From NCBI GenBank assembly GCA_963731105.1, contig CAVSUM010000011.1, positions 372,001 through 436,000 on the forward strand: DNA of 64,000 nt. Direction: 5' to 3'. The position numbers and the translations under genes were made by a program. Under the pieces are notes generated by a model. The model ran no database searches and was not told where the DNA came from. It saw only the letters and a list, made by a program, of their open reading frames with translations. The DNA comes from RPQJ01 sp963731105. Lineage in GTDB: Bacteria; Pseudomonadota; Gammaproteobacteria; Steroidobacterales; Steroidobacteraceae. Positions within the stretch are counted from its first letter, which is position 1. Each line of letters starts with the position of its first letter. Below are positions 1 through 8,011 of this stretch, one piece after another.

Positions 1-429
1 CGCCTCGCCGACGGCGAAGGCGCCGAGCTCGCGGCGGGCGCCGAGCTGAAGGTGGACATGTTCGCGGCCGGCCAGGTCGTCGACGTGGCCGGTACCACGG
101 TCGGCAAGGGCTTTGCGGGCACGATCAAGCGCCACAACTTCGCGGGTGGCCCGGCCTCCCACGGCGCGTCGCTGTTCCACCGCACGCCCGGTTCGATCGG
201 CCAGCGCCAGACGCCGGGCCGCGTGTTCCCGGGCAAGCGCATGTCCGGTCACATGGGCAACGTGCGGCGCACCATCGAGAACCTGAAGGTGATCGAGGTC
301 GACGCTGCCCGCAACCTGCTGCTGGTGCGTGGCGCCGTGCCCGGCGCCCCGGGCGGCCAGGTGCTGGTGCGTCCCTCGGTCAAGGCTGCGCGCCGCGCCG
401 CCCGCAAGACCCTCGCCCCGAAGAAGTAA
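1..429 (+). CDS. rplC: 50S ribosomal protein L3, C-terminal part (5' end outside window)
   Basis: The frame is open from the first base of the window, so this is the last 142 residues of L3, a primary 23S rRNA-binding protein near the peptidyl-transferase centre. The segment PGSIGQRQTPGRVF is the family signature; its second Gln corresponds to the residue methylated by PrmB in E. coli. The C-terminus (LLLVRGAVPGAPGG, then a basic tail) is complete. rplD follows after 6 bp, the normal S10-operon order, so rpsJ should lie just upstream outside the window. Confidence 0.98.
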   Translation, partial: RLADGEGAELAAGAELKVDMFAAGQVVDVAGTTVGKGFAGTIKRHNFAGGPASHGASLFHRTPGSIGQRQTPGRVFPGKRMSGHMGNVRRTIENLKVIEVDAARNLLLVRGAVPGAPGGQVLVRPSVKAARRAARKTLAPKK

Positions 430-435
430 GCCACC

Positions 436-1056
436 ATGGCCACGCAACTCAAGAACGTCACCCCGGGCGCCGCTTCCGGCAGCCTCGAGGTCTCCGAGAA
501 GGCCTTCGGCCGTGATTTCAACGAGGCCCTGGTGCACCAGGTGGTCACCGCCTACATGGCGGCCGGCCGCGCCGGCACCAAGCGCCAGAAGAGCCGTGCC
601 GAAGTGCGCGGCGGCGGCATCAAGCCGTGGAACCAGAAGGGTGGCGGCCGTGCCCGCGCCGGCTCGATCCGCAGCCCGATCTGGGTCGGCGGCGGTCGCG
701 CCTTCGCCGCGCGCCCGCGCGACTACTCGCAGAAAGTCAACCGCAAGATGTACCAGGGCGCGTTGCGCGCGATGCTCTCCGAGCTCGCCCGCCTCGAGCG
801 CCTGGTGGTGATCGAGTCGCTGGCGCTCGACGCGCCGAAGACGCGCCTGCTGGCCGCCCGGCTCAAGGAGCTCAAGCTCGAGAACGTGCTGATCCTGGTC
901 GAGGCCCATGACGAGAAGCTCGAGCTGGCCTCGCGCAACCTGCACGGCGTGTCGGTGTTGCCGGTCGCGGCGATCGACCCGCGCAGCCTGCTGAGCCACG
1001 ACCACGTGCTGGCCACGGTCGCCGCGGTGCGCCTGCTGGAGGAGAAGCTGTCATGA
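436..1056 (+). CDS. rplD: 50S ribosomal protein L4
   Basis: A 206-residue protein (E. coli 201). L4 binds 23S rRNA and its long loop lines the exit tunnel; here that loop is the Gly/Arg-rich stretch around residues 56-80 (RGGGIKPWNQKGGGRARAG). In enterobacteria L4 also represses its own operon through the rpsJ leader, which is outside this window, so that control cannot be judged. The ATG lies 6 bp after the rplC stop. The stop overlaps the rplW start in an ATGA, implying translational coupling. Confidence 0.98.
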   Translation: MATQLKNVTPGAASGSLEVSEKAFGRDFNEALVHQVVTAYMAAGRAGTKRQKSRAEVRGGGIKPWNQKGGGRARAGSIRSPIWVGGGRAFAARPRDYSQKVNRKMYQGALRAMLSELARLERLVVIESLALDAPKTRLLAARLKELKLENVLILVEAHDEKLELASRNLHGVSVLPVAAIDPRSLLSHDHVLATVAAVRLLEEKLS

Positions 1057-1355
1057 GCAGCCCGGAACGTCTGATGACCGTGCTGCTCGCGCCGCACGTG
1101 TCCGAGAAGAGCGCCCGCATGGCCGAGCGCGACAACCAGGTGGTCTTCCGCGTGCGCCGCGACGCGTCGAAGCCCGAGATCAAGGCCGCCGTCGAGCTGA
1201 TGTTCGAGGTCAAGGTCGACGCCGTGCGCGTCGTCAACGTCGCCGGCAAGGCCAAGCGCTTCGGCGGCCGCCCGGGGCGCCGCTCGGACTTCAAGAAGGC
1301 CTACGTGAGCCTGGCCGAGGGCCAGAGCATCGATTTCGCCGGCGTCGAGAAGTGA
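1053..1355 (+). CDS. rplW: 50S ribosomal protein L23
   Basis: 100 residues, the usual length. L23 sits at the tunnel exit and is the docking site for trigger factor and SRP. The N-terminus (LMTVLLAPHVSEKS) and the basic hairpin segment (GKAKRFGGRPGRRSDFKKAYV) are typical. The ATG overlaps the rplD stop by four bases. A 29-bp gap then separates it from rplB. Confidence 0.98.
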   Translation: MSSPERLMTVLLAPHVSEKSARMAERDNQVVFRVRRDASKPEIKAAVELMFEVKVDAVRVVNVAGKAKRFGGRPGRRSDFKKAYVSLAEGQSIDFAGVEK

Positions 1356-1384
1356 CTGCGGGCAACCTGACGGAAACCTGAATC

Positions 1385-2209
1385 ATGGCTCTCATCAAGA
1401 CCAAACCGACGTCGCCGGGCCGACGCTTCGTGCTGAAGCCGGACCGCTCGCACCTGCACAAGGGCGGGCCGGTCGCGTCGCTCACCGGCAGCCAGAAGCG
1501 CACCGGCGCCCGCAACAACCAGGGCCGCATCACCACGCGCCACAAGGGCGGCGGCCACCGGCAACGCTACCGTGACGTCGACTTCCTGCGCGCGAAGGAC
1601 GGCGTGCCGGGCAAGGTCGAGCGCCTCGAGTACGACCCGAACCGCAGCGCGCACCTCGCGCTGGTGCTGTACGCCGACGGCGAGCGCCGCTACATCCTCG
1701 CGCCCAAGGGCGTCGCGGCCGGCGACCCGATCGTGTCGGGCGTCGAGGCGCCGATCAAGGCGGGCAACGCGCTGCCGCTGCGCAGCATCCCGATCGGCAG
1801 CACGGTCCACAACGTCGAGCTGAAGCCCGGCCGCGGCGGCCAGCTGGCGCGCAGCGCCGGCGCCTCGGTGCAGCTCGTGGCCCGTGAGGGCCTCTACGCG
1901 ACGATCCGCCTGCGCTCGACCGAGATGCGCAAGGTGCACGTCGACTGCCGCGCCACCATCGGCGAGGTGGGCAACGGGGAACACAACCTGATCGTCTACG
2001 GCAAGGCCGGTGCCATGCGCTGGCGCGGCATCCGCCCGACGGTCCGTGGCGTCGTGATGAACCCGGTCGACCACCCGCACGGTGGCGGCGAAGGCAAGTC
2101 CGGCCAGGGCAACCCGCACCCGGTGTCGCCGTGGGGCTGGAAGACCAAGGGCAAGAAGACCCGCACCAACAAGCGCACCGCCGGCCTGATCGTGCGGCGT
2201 CGCAACTGA
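1385..2209 (+). CDS. rplB: 50S ribosomal protein L2
   Basis: 274 residues, full length. L2 is a primary 23S rRNA-binding protein required for subunit association and peptidyl-transferase assembly. The C-terminal block MNPVDHPHGGGEGKSGQG contains the conserved histidine that corresponds to E. coli His229. The basic N-terminus (ALIKTKPTSPGRRFV) and the tail (KKTRTNKRTAGLIVRRR) match the family. It lies between rplW and rpsS in the S10 operon. Confidence 0.99.
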   Translation: MALIKTKPTSPGRRFVLKPDRSHLHKGGPVASLTGSQKRTGARNNQGRITTRHKGGGHRQRYRDVDFLRAKDGVPGKVERLEYDPNRSAHLALVLYADGERRYILAPKGVAAGDPIVSGVEAPIKAGNALPLRSIPIGSTVHNVELKPGRGGQLARSAGASVQLVAREGLYATIRLRSTEMRKVHVDCRATIGEVGNGEHNLIVYGKAGAMRWRGIRPTVRGVVMNPVDHPHGGGEGKSGQGNPHPVSPWGWKTKGKKTRTNKRTAGLIVRRRN

Positions 2210-2228
2210 ATCTGAAGAGGAGCTTGCC

Positions 2229-2504
2229 GTGCCCCGTTCAGTCAAGAAAGGCCCGTTCGTCGACCTGCACCTCGCGAAGAAGGTGCAGGTGGCGTCGGAA
2301 AAGAACGACCGCCGCCCGATCAAGACCTGGTCGCGCCGCTCGATGATCCTGCCGGACATGGTCGGTCTCACGATCGGCGTGCACAACGGCCGGCAGCACA
2401 TCCCGGTGCTGGTGTCCGAGAACATGGTCGGCCACAAGCTCGGCGAGTTCGCCCCGACGCGCACCTTCAAGGGGCACTCGGGCGACAGAAGGTCGGCGGA
2501 GTAA
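2229..2504 (+). CDS. rpsS: 30S ribosomal protein S19 (GTG start)
   Basis: 91 residues in the head of the small subunit, forming a complex with S13 near the A site. The start codon is GTG at 2229, preceded by GAGGAG at 2216-2221, and gives the normal N-terminus VPRSVKKGPFVDLHL. The core (MILPDMVGLTIGVHNGRQHI) and the C-terminus (FAPTRTFKGHSGDRRS) are typical. rplV follows 3 bp after the stop. Confidence 0.98.
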   Translation: MPRSVKKGPFVDLHLAKKVQVASEKNDRRPIKTWSRRSMILPDMVGLTIGVHNGRQHIPVLVSENMVGHKLGEFAPTRTFKGHSGDRRSAE

Positions 2505-2507
2505 GCC

Positions 2508-2849
2508 ATGCAGGTCGCAGCCAAGCTGAAGTACGCGCGCATCTCGCCGCAGAAGTGCCGCCTGGTGGCAGACATGGTGCGTGGCCAGCCGGTGGGCCGG
2601 GCGCTCGCCACGCTGCGCTTCACGCCGAAGAAGGGCGCGCGCATCGTGCTCAAGGTGCTCGAGTCGGCGGTCGCCAACGCGGAGAACAACCTCAACGCGG
2701 ACATCGACACGCTCAAGGTCGCGCGCATCGAGGTCGACGAGGCGCCGACGTTGAAGCGCTTCCACGCCCGCGCCAAGGGGCGCGGCAACCGCATCGTCAA
2801 GCGCAACAGCCACATCACGATCCTCGTCGGCGACGGCCGCAAGGACTGA
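2508..2849 (+). CDS. rplV: 50S ribosomal protein L22
   Basis: 113 residues (E. coli 110). L22 contacts all 23S rRNA domains, and its beta hairpin lines the exit tunnel opposite L4; macrolide-resistance mutations map there. The sequence shows the family start (QVAAKLKYARISPQKCRLVA) and the hairpin region (TLKRFHARAKGRGNRIVKR). It lies 3 bp after rpsS and 14 bp before rpsC, inside the S10 operon. Confidence 0.98.
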   Translation: MQVAAKLKYARISPQKCRLVADMVRGQPVGRALATLRFTPKKGARIVLKVLESAVANAENNLNADIDTLKVARIEVDEAPTLKRFHARAKGRGNRIVKRNSHITILVGDGRKD

Positions 2850-2863
2850 GGAGAGCAGGCTCC

Positions 2864-3568
2864 ATGGGTCAGAAGGTCAATCCGATCGGCATTCGCCTCG
2901 GCATCACGCGTGACTGGACGTCGCGGTGGTACGCGAACACGCGCAGCTACCCCGCCTACATCCTCCAGGACTGGCAGGTGCGCGGGTTCCTGAAGAAGAA
3001 GCTCTCCGAGGCTTCGGTCAGCCGCATCCACATCGAGCGCGCCGCGCGCCGCGCCAACATCACCATCAGCACGGCCCGCCCGGGCGTGGTGATCGGCAAG
3101 AAGGGCGAGGACATCGAGCGGCTGCGTGGCGAAGTGGCGAAGATGATGGGCATGGCCGTGCAGGACGTGCGCCTCAACATCACCGAGATCCGCAAGCCCG
3201 AGCTGGACGCGCAGCTGGTGGCCGAGGGCATCGCGCAGCAGATCGAGCGTCGCGTCATGTTCCGCCGCGCCATGAAGCGTGCGGTGATGAACACCATGCG
3301 CAGCGGCGCGCTGGGCGTGAAGGTGCGCGTGTCCGGCCGCCTCAACGGCTCCGAGATCGCACGCACCGAGTCGTCGCGCGAGGGCCGCGTCCCGCTGCAC
3401 ACCTTCCGCGCGGAGATCGACTACGGCCTGGCCGAGGCGCGCACCACCTACGGCGTGATCGGCGTCAAGGTGTGGGTATTCAAGGGCGAGGTGTTCGACC
3501 AGCCCGAGGTGCTGCTGCCGGCCGAGGCCGGCGACGGCGCGACGCCCGCGCAGGAGCCGGCGGCCTGA
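2864..3568 (+). CDS. rpsC: 30S ribosomal protein S3
   Basis: 234 residues (E. coli 233). S3 sits at the mRNA entry tunnel and contributes to mRNA unwinding. The reading frame stays open upstream to 2555, but the true start is the ATG at 2864. It gives the canonical GQKVNPIGIRLGITRDW and is preceded by GAGGAG (2848-2853). The KH RNA-binding motif GVVIGKKGEDIERLR is near residues 75-90. The last ~20 residues are an acidic/Ala tail. Confidence 0.98.
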   Translation: MGQKVNPIGIRLGITRDWTSRWYANTRSYPAYILQDWQVRGFLKKKLSEASVSRIHIERAARRANITISTARPGVVIGKKGEDIERLRGEVAKMMGMAVQDVRLNITEIRKPELDAQLVAEGIAQQIERRVMFRRAMKRAVMNTMRSGALGVKVRVSGRLNGSEIARTESSREGRVPLHTFRAEIDYGLAEARTTYGVIGVKVWVFKGEVFDQPEVLLPAEAGDGATPAQEPAA

Positions 3569-3603
3569 GGCCGCGGCACTGAGCGAGCAGGAGTGACAGC
3601 GCC

Positions 3604-4017
3604 ATGATGCAACCGAAGCGAACCAAGTATCGCAAGCAGTTCAAGGGCCGCAACGCGGGCCTCGCCCAGCGCGGCAGCAGCATCGCGTTCGGCGAGTACG
3701 GCCTGAAGGCCGTGAGCCGCGCGCGCATGACCGCACGCGAGATCGAGGCGGCGCGCCGGGCCATGACCCGCTACGTGAAGCGCGGCGGCCAGGTGTGGAT
3801 CCGGGTGTTCCCGGACGTGCCGATCACCAAGAAGCCCCTCGAGGTCCGCATGGGCTCGGGCAAGGGCAACGTCGAGTACTACGTCGCGCGCGTGCAGCCC
3901 GGCAAGGTGCTCTTCGAGATGGAAGGCGTCACCGAGGAGATCGCGCGCGAGGCATTCCGCCTGGCCGCGAGCAAGCTCTCGGTCGACACGTTGTTCGTCA
4001 AGCGGCAGGTCCGGTGA
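3604..4017 (+). CDS. rplP: 50S ribosomal protein L16
   Basis: 137 residues (E. coli 136). L16 organises the A-site tRNA-binding region of the large subunit. The N-terminus QPKRTKYRKQFKGRN and the segment VRMGSGKGNVEYYVARVQPG are diagnostic. Two adjacent ATG codons (3604 and 3607) could both start; 3604 reproduces the family two-residue lead. The stop (4015-4017) shares one base with the rpmC start, so the genes are coupled. Confidence 0.98.
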   Translation: MMQPKRTKYRKQFKGRNAGLAQRGSSIAFGEYGLKAVSRARMTAREIEAARRAMTRYVKRGGQVWIRVFPDVPITKKPLEVRMGSGKGNVEYYVARVQPGKVLFEMEGVTEEIAREAFRLAASKLSVDTLFVKRQVR

Positions 4018-4223
4018 TGAAGACCAGCGATCTCAGGCAGAAGGGCGGCCCCGAGCTGAAGGAAGAACTCCTCAAGCTGCGCCGCGAGCAGTTCAACCTG
4101 CGCATGGCGCAGGCGACCGGTCAGGCCGTGAAGCCCGACCAGGCGGGCAAGGTGCGCCGCAACATCGCGCGTCTGAAGACCGTGATGGGCGAGCAGGCCC
4201 GCGCCAACAAAGGTAGCAAGTGA
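4017..4223 (+). CDS. rpmC: 50S ribosomal protein L29
   Basis: 68 residues, a two-helix protein at the tunnel exit beside L23. The sequence MKTSDLRQKGGPELKEELLK and LRREQFNLRMAQATGQ matches the family. The ATG at 4017 overlaps the rplP stop by one base. The short length fits L29, with a slightly longer basic C-terminus (QARANKGSK). rpsQ starts on the last base of its stop. Confidence 0.97.
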   Translation: MKTSDLRQKGGPELKEELLKLRREQFNLRMAQATGQAVKPDQAGKVRRNIARLKTVMGEQARANKGSK

Positions 4224-4513
4224 TGAGCGAGCAAGCCGTCGTGGAGACAACCGCCGCCGCCGGCGTGCAGCGCACGCTGACCGGCCGCGTCGTCAGCAGC
4301 AAGATGCAGAAGACGATCACCGTGTCGGTCGAGCGCCTGGTGAAGCACGCGAAGTACGGCAAGTACGTGCGGCGCACCACCAAGCTGCTCGCCCACGACG
4401 AGCACGGCGAGGGCCGCGAGGGCGACCTGGTGGACATCGCCGAATGCCGCCGGCTGTCGAGCCGCAAGGCGTGGCGCCTGGTGCGCGTCGTGAAGCGCGC
4501 CGAGCAGGCCTGA
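4223..4513 (+). CDS. rpsQ: 30S ribosomal protein S17
   Basis: 96 residues against 84 in E. coli. A ~14-residue N-terminal extension (EQAVVETTAAAGVQR) precedes the OB-fold core (TLTGRVVSSKMQKTITVSVER). S17 binds 16S rRNA helices 7 and 11 early in assembly. I chose the ATG at 4223, which overlaps the rpmC stop (TGATG); a GTG one codon earlier is possible but adds nothing. This is the last gene of the S10 unit. Confidence 0.97.
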   Translation: MSEQAVVETTAAAGVQRTLTGRVVSSKMQKTITVSVERLVKHAKYGKYVRRTTKLLAHDEHGEGREGDLVDIAECRRLSSRKAWRLVRVVKRAEQA

Positions 4514-4538
4514 GCCCGAGAGCCGAAGGAGTCCGACC

Positions 4539-4907
4539 ATGATTCAGATGCGAACGATGCTGCAGGCCGCCGACAACAGCGGCGCCAAGAGCCTCATGTG
4601 CATCAAGGTGCTCGGCGGCTCCAAGCGCCGCTATGCCACCGTGGGCGACGTGATCAAGGTGAGCGTCAAGGACGCCATCCCGCGCGGCAAGGTGAAGAAG
4701 GGCGAGGTCTACGACGCCGTCGTCGTGCGCACCGCGTTCGGCGTGCGCCGCCCGGACGGCTCGCTGATCCGCTTCGACGGCAACGCTGCCGTGCTGCTCA
4801 CCAACAAGCTCGAGCCGATCGGCACCCGCATCTTCGGGCCGGTCACCCGCGAGCTGCGCACCGCGCAGTTCATGAAGATCATCTCGCTCGCTCCGGAAGT
4901 GCTCTGA
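4539..4907 (+). CDS. rplN: 50S ribosomal protein L14
   Basis: 122 residues. L14 lies at the subunit interface, forms bridge B8 and is the docking site for the silencing factor RsfS, whose gene is at 38922. The signatures are IQMRTMLQAADNSGAKSLMC and the C-terminus GPVTRELRTAQFMKIISLAPEVL (given here only in part). It is the first gene of the spc unit. Only 25 bp separate it from rpsQ, and I see no separate promoter there, so co-transcription with the S10 genes is likely. Confidence 0.98.
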   Translation: MIQMRTMLQAADNSGAKSLMCIKVLGGSKRRYATVGDVIKVSVKDAIPRGKVKKGEVYDAVVVRTAFGVRRPDGSLIRFDGNAAVLLTNKLEPIGTRIFGPVTRELRTAQFMKIISLAPEVL

Positions 4908-4938
4908 GCATCCGGGCGGGACGACCGAGGAACGAGGC

Positions 4939-5256
4939 ATGAACAAGATCCGCAAGGGCGACGAGGTGGTCGTGATCACCGGCCGCGACAAGGGCCGCCG
5001 CGGCACCGTGATCAAGGTGCTGGCGAACGACCGCGTGCTCGTCGAGAACGTCAACATGGTCAAGCGCCACACGCGCCCGAACCCGCAGCGCGGGGTGCAG
5101 GGCGGCATCGTCGAGAAGGAGGCTTCGCTGCACCTCTCGAACGTGATGCTGTGGAATCCGGTCGCCAAGCAGGGCGACCGCGTGGGCATCCGCACCCTGG
5201 CCGACGGCCGGCGCGTGCGCTTCTTCAAGTCCAACGACGAAGTCGTGGACGCCTGA
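4939..5256 (+). CDS. rplX: 50S ribosomal protein L24
   Basis: 105 residues with an N-terminal KOW motif (RKGDEVVVITGRDKGRRG). L24 is an assembly-initiator protein that binds the 5' end of 23S rRNA. The GENVNMVKRH-like segment (VENVNMVKRHTRPNPQ) is typical. An AGGA-type ribosome-binding site precedes the ATG, with a 31-bp spacer from rplN. Confidence 0.98.
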   Translation: MNKIRKGDEVVVITGRDKGRRGTVIKVLANDRVLVENVNMVKRHTRPNPQRGVQGGIVEKEASLHLSNVMLWNPVAKQGDRVGIRTLADGRRVRFFKSNDEVVDA

Positions 5257-5272
5257 ACAGGGGTTGGCTGAG

Positions 5273-5812
5273 ATGGCAAGGCTGCAGAAGTTGTACCGGG
5301 ACAAGATCGTCGCCGAGCTCCAGAAGAGCCTCGGCCTCGAGAACCCGATGCAGGTCCCGAAGATCACCCGCATCACGGTCAACATGGGCGTGGGCGAGGC
5401 GGTCGCGGACAAGAAGGCGATGGACGGCGCGGTGGGCGACCTGACGGCCCTCACCGGCCAGAAGCCGCTCGTGACCAAGTCGCGCAAGTCGATCGCGTCG
5501 TTCAAGCTGCGCCAGGGCGTGCCCGTCGGCGCCAAGGTGACGCTGCGCGGCGCGCGCATGTACGAGTTCCTCGACCGCCTGGTCAACGTCGCGATGCCGC
5601 GCATCCGCGACTTCCGCGGCGTGTCGGCCCGCTCGTTCGACGGCCGCGGCAACTACAGCTTCGGCGTCAAGGAACAGATCATTTTCCCCGAGATCGCCTA
5701 CGACAAGATCGACGCGATCCGGGGCATGGACATCACGATTTCCACCACGGCACGCGACGACCGGGAAGGGCGGGCGTTGCTCGAATCCTTCAACTTCCCG
5801 TTCCGCAAGTAA
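5273..5812 (+). CDS. rplE: 50S ribosomal protein L5
   Basis: 179 residues, exactly the E. coli length, when started at the ATG at 5273 (MARLQKLYRDKIVAEL). An in-frame TTG at 5264 would add three residues but lies against the AGGGG ribosome-binding site (5259-5263). L5 binds 5S rRNA and contacts the P-site tRNA. Diagnostic segments are ITVNMGVGEAV and the C-terminus DREGRALLESFNFPFRK. Confidence 0.97.
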   Translation: MARLQKLYRDKIVAELQKSLGLENPMQVPKITRITVNMGVGEAVADKKAMDGAVGDLTALTGQKPLVTKSRKSIASFKLRQGVPVGAKVTLRGARMYEFLDRLVNVAMPRIRDFRGVSARSFDGRGNYSFGVKEQIIFPEIAYDKIDAIRGMDITISTTARDDREGRALLESFNFPFRK

Positions 5813-5822
5813 GGACCGGCAA

Positions 5823-6127
5823 ATGGCGAAGACCAGCATGATCGAGCGCGAGAAGCGCCGCGCAGCCCTCGCGAAGCGCCACGCCGCGAAGCGCGCGCTG
5901 CTCAAGGAAACCATCCGCAGCCCGAAGTCCACGGACGACGAGCGCGAGGCGGCGACCCGCAAGCTGCAGTACTGCCGCGCGACTCGTCGCCGTCGCGCAA
6001 GCGCAATCGCTGCGCCATCACCGGCCGCTCGCGCGGCGTGTATCGCAAGTTCGGCCTCGGCCGCACCAAGCTGCGCGAGGCGACCATGCGCGGCGACGTC
6101 CCGGGCCTGCGCAAGGCCAGCTGGTAA
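5823..6127 (+). CDS. rpsN: 30S ribosomal protein S14 (one base missing; frameshifted in this sequence)
   Basis: Residues 1-49 (AKTSMIEREKRRAALAKRHA to RKLQ) are read from the ATG at 5823. The rest of S14 (LPRDSSPSRKRNRC to GDVPGLRKASW, stop 6125-6127) is in another frame. One base is missing at about 5970-5971, between the CAG of KLQ and the CTG of LPRD. With it restored the product is 101 residues, as in E. coli. S14 is essential and this is the only copy seen, so a sequence error is far more likely than a pseudogene. It belongs to the class without a zinc ribbon. Confidence 0.9.
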
Positions 6128-6148
6128 GGCCGCGTAACGGAGCAAGAC

Positions 6149-6544
6149 ATGAGCATGACGGATCCCATCGCGGACTTCCTCACCCGCATCCGCAACGGGC
6201 AGAGCTCGGGCAAGCCCGAGGTCTCGATGCCTTCCTCGCGGATCAAGCTCGCGCTGGCGAAGCTGTTGAAGGACGAGGGCTACCTCGACGACTTCACGGT
6301 GCTCGCCGATGGCGCGAAGTCCACGCTGACGGTGCGCCTGAAGTACTACCAGGGCCGCCCGGTCATCGACCGCCTCGAGCGCGTGAGCCGCCCCGGCCTG
6401 CGCGTCTACAAGGCGAAAGACGAGCTGCCGAAGGTGCTCGGCGGCATGGGCGTGGCCATCATCTCCACCTCGCGCGGCGTGATGACCGACCGCGAGGCGC
6501 GCGCTGCCGGCCACGGCGGCGAAGTCCTCTGCATCGTGTCGTAA
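6149..6544 (+). CDS. rpsH: 30S ribosomal protein S8
   Basis: 131 residues. S8 is a primary binder of the 16S central domain and, in E. coli, the translational repressor of the spc operon. The N-terminus MSMTDPIADFLTRIRNGQ and the C-terminal motif GGMGVAIISTSRGVMTDREA are conserved. The ATG at 6149 gives the family start; a second ATG is two codons in. A repressor-binding mimic near rplE was not evaluated. Confidence 0.98.
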   Translation: MSMTDPIADFLTRIRNGQSSGKPEVSMPSSRIKLALAKLLKDEGYLDDFTVLADGAKSTLTVRLKYYQGRPVIDRLERVSRPGLRVYKAKDELPKVLGGMGVAIISTSRGVMTDREARAAGHGGEVLCIVS

Positions 6545-6571
6545 GGCACGGGCCGCAAGCAGGGTAGAACC

Positions 6572-7105
6572 ATGTCACGAGTTGCCAAGAATCCGGTCGC
6601 GCTGCCGAAGGGCGTGACCGCCACCGTCGACGGCGAGTCCGTCACCGTCAAGGGCGCCAAGGGCGCGCTCAGCCTGCCCCTGCGCCGCGGCCTGTCGCTG
6701 GTGCAGGACGGCGACCACGTGCGCGTCGAGATCGCCGAGCGCAACAAGGAGTCGCTGATGCACGCGGGCTCGCTGCGCGCGCACCTCGCGAACGTGGTGA
6801 AGGGCGTGTCGCAGGGCTACGAGAAGAAGCTCGAGCTGGTGGGCGTCGGCTACCGCGCGCAGGCGCAGGGCCGCAACCTGAACCTGACGCTCGGCTTCTC
6901 GCACCCGGTCGTGTACGCGGCGCCCGAGGGCGTGACGATCGAGACCCCGACCCAGACCGAGATCCTGGTGAAGGGCGCCGACAAGCAGCAGGTGGGCCAG
7001 GTCGCCGCGGAGATCCGCGCGTACCGTGCCCCGGAGCCCTACAAGGGCAAGGGCGTTCGTTATTCCGGTGAGCGCATCGAGCTCAAGGAAACGAAGAAGA
7101 AGTAA
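6572..7105 (+). CDS. rplF: 50S ribosomal protein L6
   Basis: 177 residues, the standard length. L6 has two RNA-binding domains from an internal duplication and sits near the factor-binding site (sarcin-ricin loop). It begins SRVAKNPVALPKGVTATVDG. The C-terminal motif IRAYRAPEPYKGKGVRYSGE is diagnostic. rplR follows within 12 bp. Confidence 0.98.
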   Translation: MSRVAKNPVALPKGVTATVDGESVTVKGAKGALSLPLRRGLSLVQDGDHVRVEIAERNKESLMHAGSLRAHLANVVKGVSQGYEKKLELVGVGYRAQAQGRNLNLTLGFSHPVVYAAPEGVTIETPTQTEILVKGADKQQVGQVAAEIRAYRAPEPYKGKGVRYSGERIELKETKKK

Positions 7106-7116
7106 GGGTGCCGCCA

Positions 7117-7467
7117 ATGGAAAAGAAAGTCAGTCGCCTGAAGCGCGCCCGTCGCGGCCGCGCCAAGATCCACGAGCTGAAGGTGATGCGCCTGAGCATC
7201 CACCGCACGCCGCGGCACATCTATGCGCAGGTCTTCGACGCCGATTCGAAGGTCGTGGCGGTGGCCTCCACCGTGCAGAAGGACGTGGCCGAGGGCCTCA
7301 AGGCCACCGGCAACGTCGAGGCGGCCAAGGCGGTCGGCAAGGCGATCGCCGAGCGGGCCAAGGCGAAGGGCGTCACCCAGGTGGCGTTCGATCGCTCGGG
7401 CTTCAAGTACCACGGGCGGGTCAAGGCCCTCGCCGACGCGGCTCGCGAGCACGGGCTCGAGTTCTGA
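7117..7467 (+). CDS. rplR: 50S ribosomal protein L18
   Basis: 116 residues (E. coli 117) from the ATG at 7117 (EKKVSRLKRARRGRAKIHEL). An in-frame GTG at 7108 would add three residues but overlaps the AAGGG ribosome-binding site, so I reject it. L18 carries 5S rRNA into the central protuberance together with L5. The motif LSIHRTPRHIYAQVF and the C-terminus FKYHGRVKALADAAREHGLEF (in part) are typical. Confidence 0.98.
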   Translation: MEKKVSRLKRARRGRAKIHELKVMRLSIHRTPRHIYAQVFDADSKVVAVASTVQKDVAEGLKATGNVEAAKAVGKAIAERAKAKGVTQVAFDRSGFKYHGRVKALADAAREHGLEF

Positions 7468-7499
7468 GTCCGGCACCGCAGCGAATCTGAGGAGCAGCA

Positions 7500-8006
7500 A
7501 TGGCGAGAGTTGAAAGAGCCCCGGCCGGCGACGAGTTCATCGAGAAGCTCGTGACGGTCAATCGCGTCGCGAAGGTCGTCAAGGGCGGCCGCCAGTTCGG
7601 CTTCACCGCGCTCACCGTCGTGGGCGACGGCAACGGCCGGGTCGGCTTCGGCTACGGCAAGGCCCGCGAGGTGCCGGTGGCGATCCAGAAGGCGATGCAG
7701 CAGGCGCGCAAGAACCTGGTGACGGTGAACCTGCGCAATTCGACGCTGCACTTCGCGGTGACCGGCAAGCACGGCACGTCGCGGGTGTACATGCAGCCTG
7801 CCGCGGACGGCACGGGCGTGATCGCGGGCGGCAGCATGCGCGCCGTCTTCGAGGCCGTCGGCGTGCGCAACGTGCTGGCCAAGAGCTACGGCTCGCGCAA
7901 CCCGATCAACGTGGTGCGCGCGACCATGGACGCCCTGACCCGCGTGCCGGCCCCCGACAGGATCGCGGCCAAGCGCGGCAAGACGATCGCTGAAATTACG
8001 GGTTGA
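7500..8006 (+). CDS. rpsE: 30S ribosomal protein S5
   Basis: 168 residues. The N-terminal double-stranded-RNA-binding fold includes VVKGGRQFGFTALTVVGDGN. S5 acts in translational accuracy and, with S3 and S4, in the mRNA entry channel. The C-terminal half (AKSYGSRNPINVVRATMDAL) is diagnostic. The GAGGAG-type site at 7489-7495 is strong. The stop overlaps a possible TTG for rpmD. Confidence 0.98.
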   Translation: MARVERAPAGDEFIEKLVTVNRVAKVVKGGRQFGFTALTVVGDGNGRVGFGYGKAREVPVAIQKAMQQARKNLVTVNLRNSTLHFAVTGKHGTSRVYMQPAADGTGVIAGGSMRAVFEAVGVRNVLAKSYGSRNPINVVRATMDALTRVPAPDRIAAKRGKTIAEITG

Positions 8007-8011
8007 CGGAC

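Noticed and set aside
1301..3400. 699-codon minus-strand ORF across rplB-rpsC
   Set aside because: Opposite-strand shadow of high-GC ribosomal genes. It has a His/Ala/Arg-rich composition with no domain, while the plus strand encodes L2, S19, L22 and S3 without gaps.
5823..6137. Programmed frameshift in rpsN or the other broken genes
   Set aside because: The break sites share no slippery heptamer, stop-codon or pseudoknot context. The shifts differ in sign and two yhdP breaks are in G runs, so indel errors fit better.
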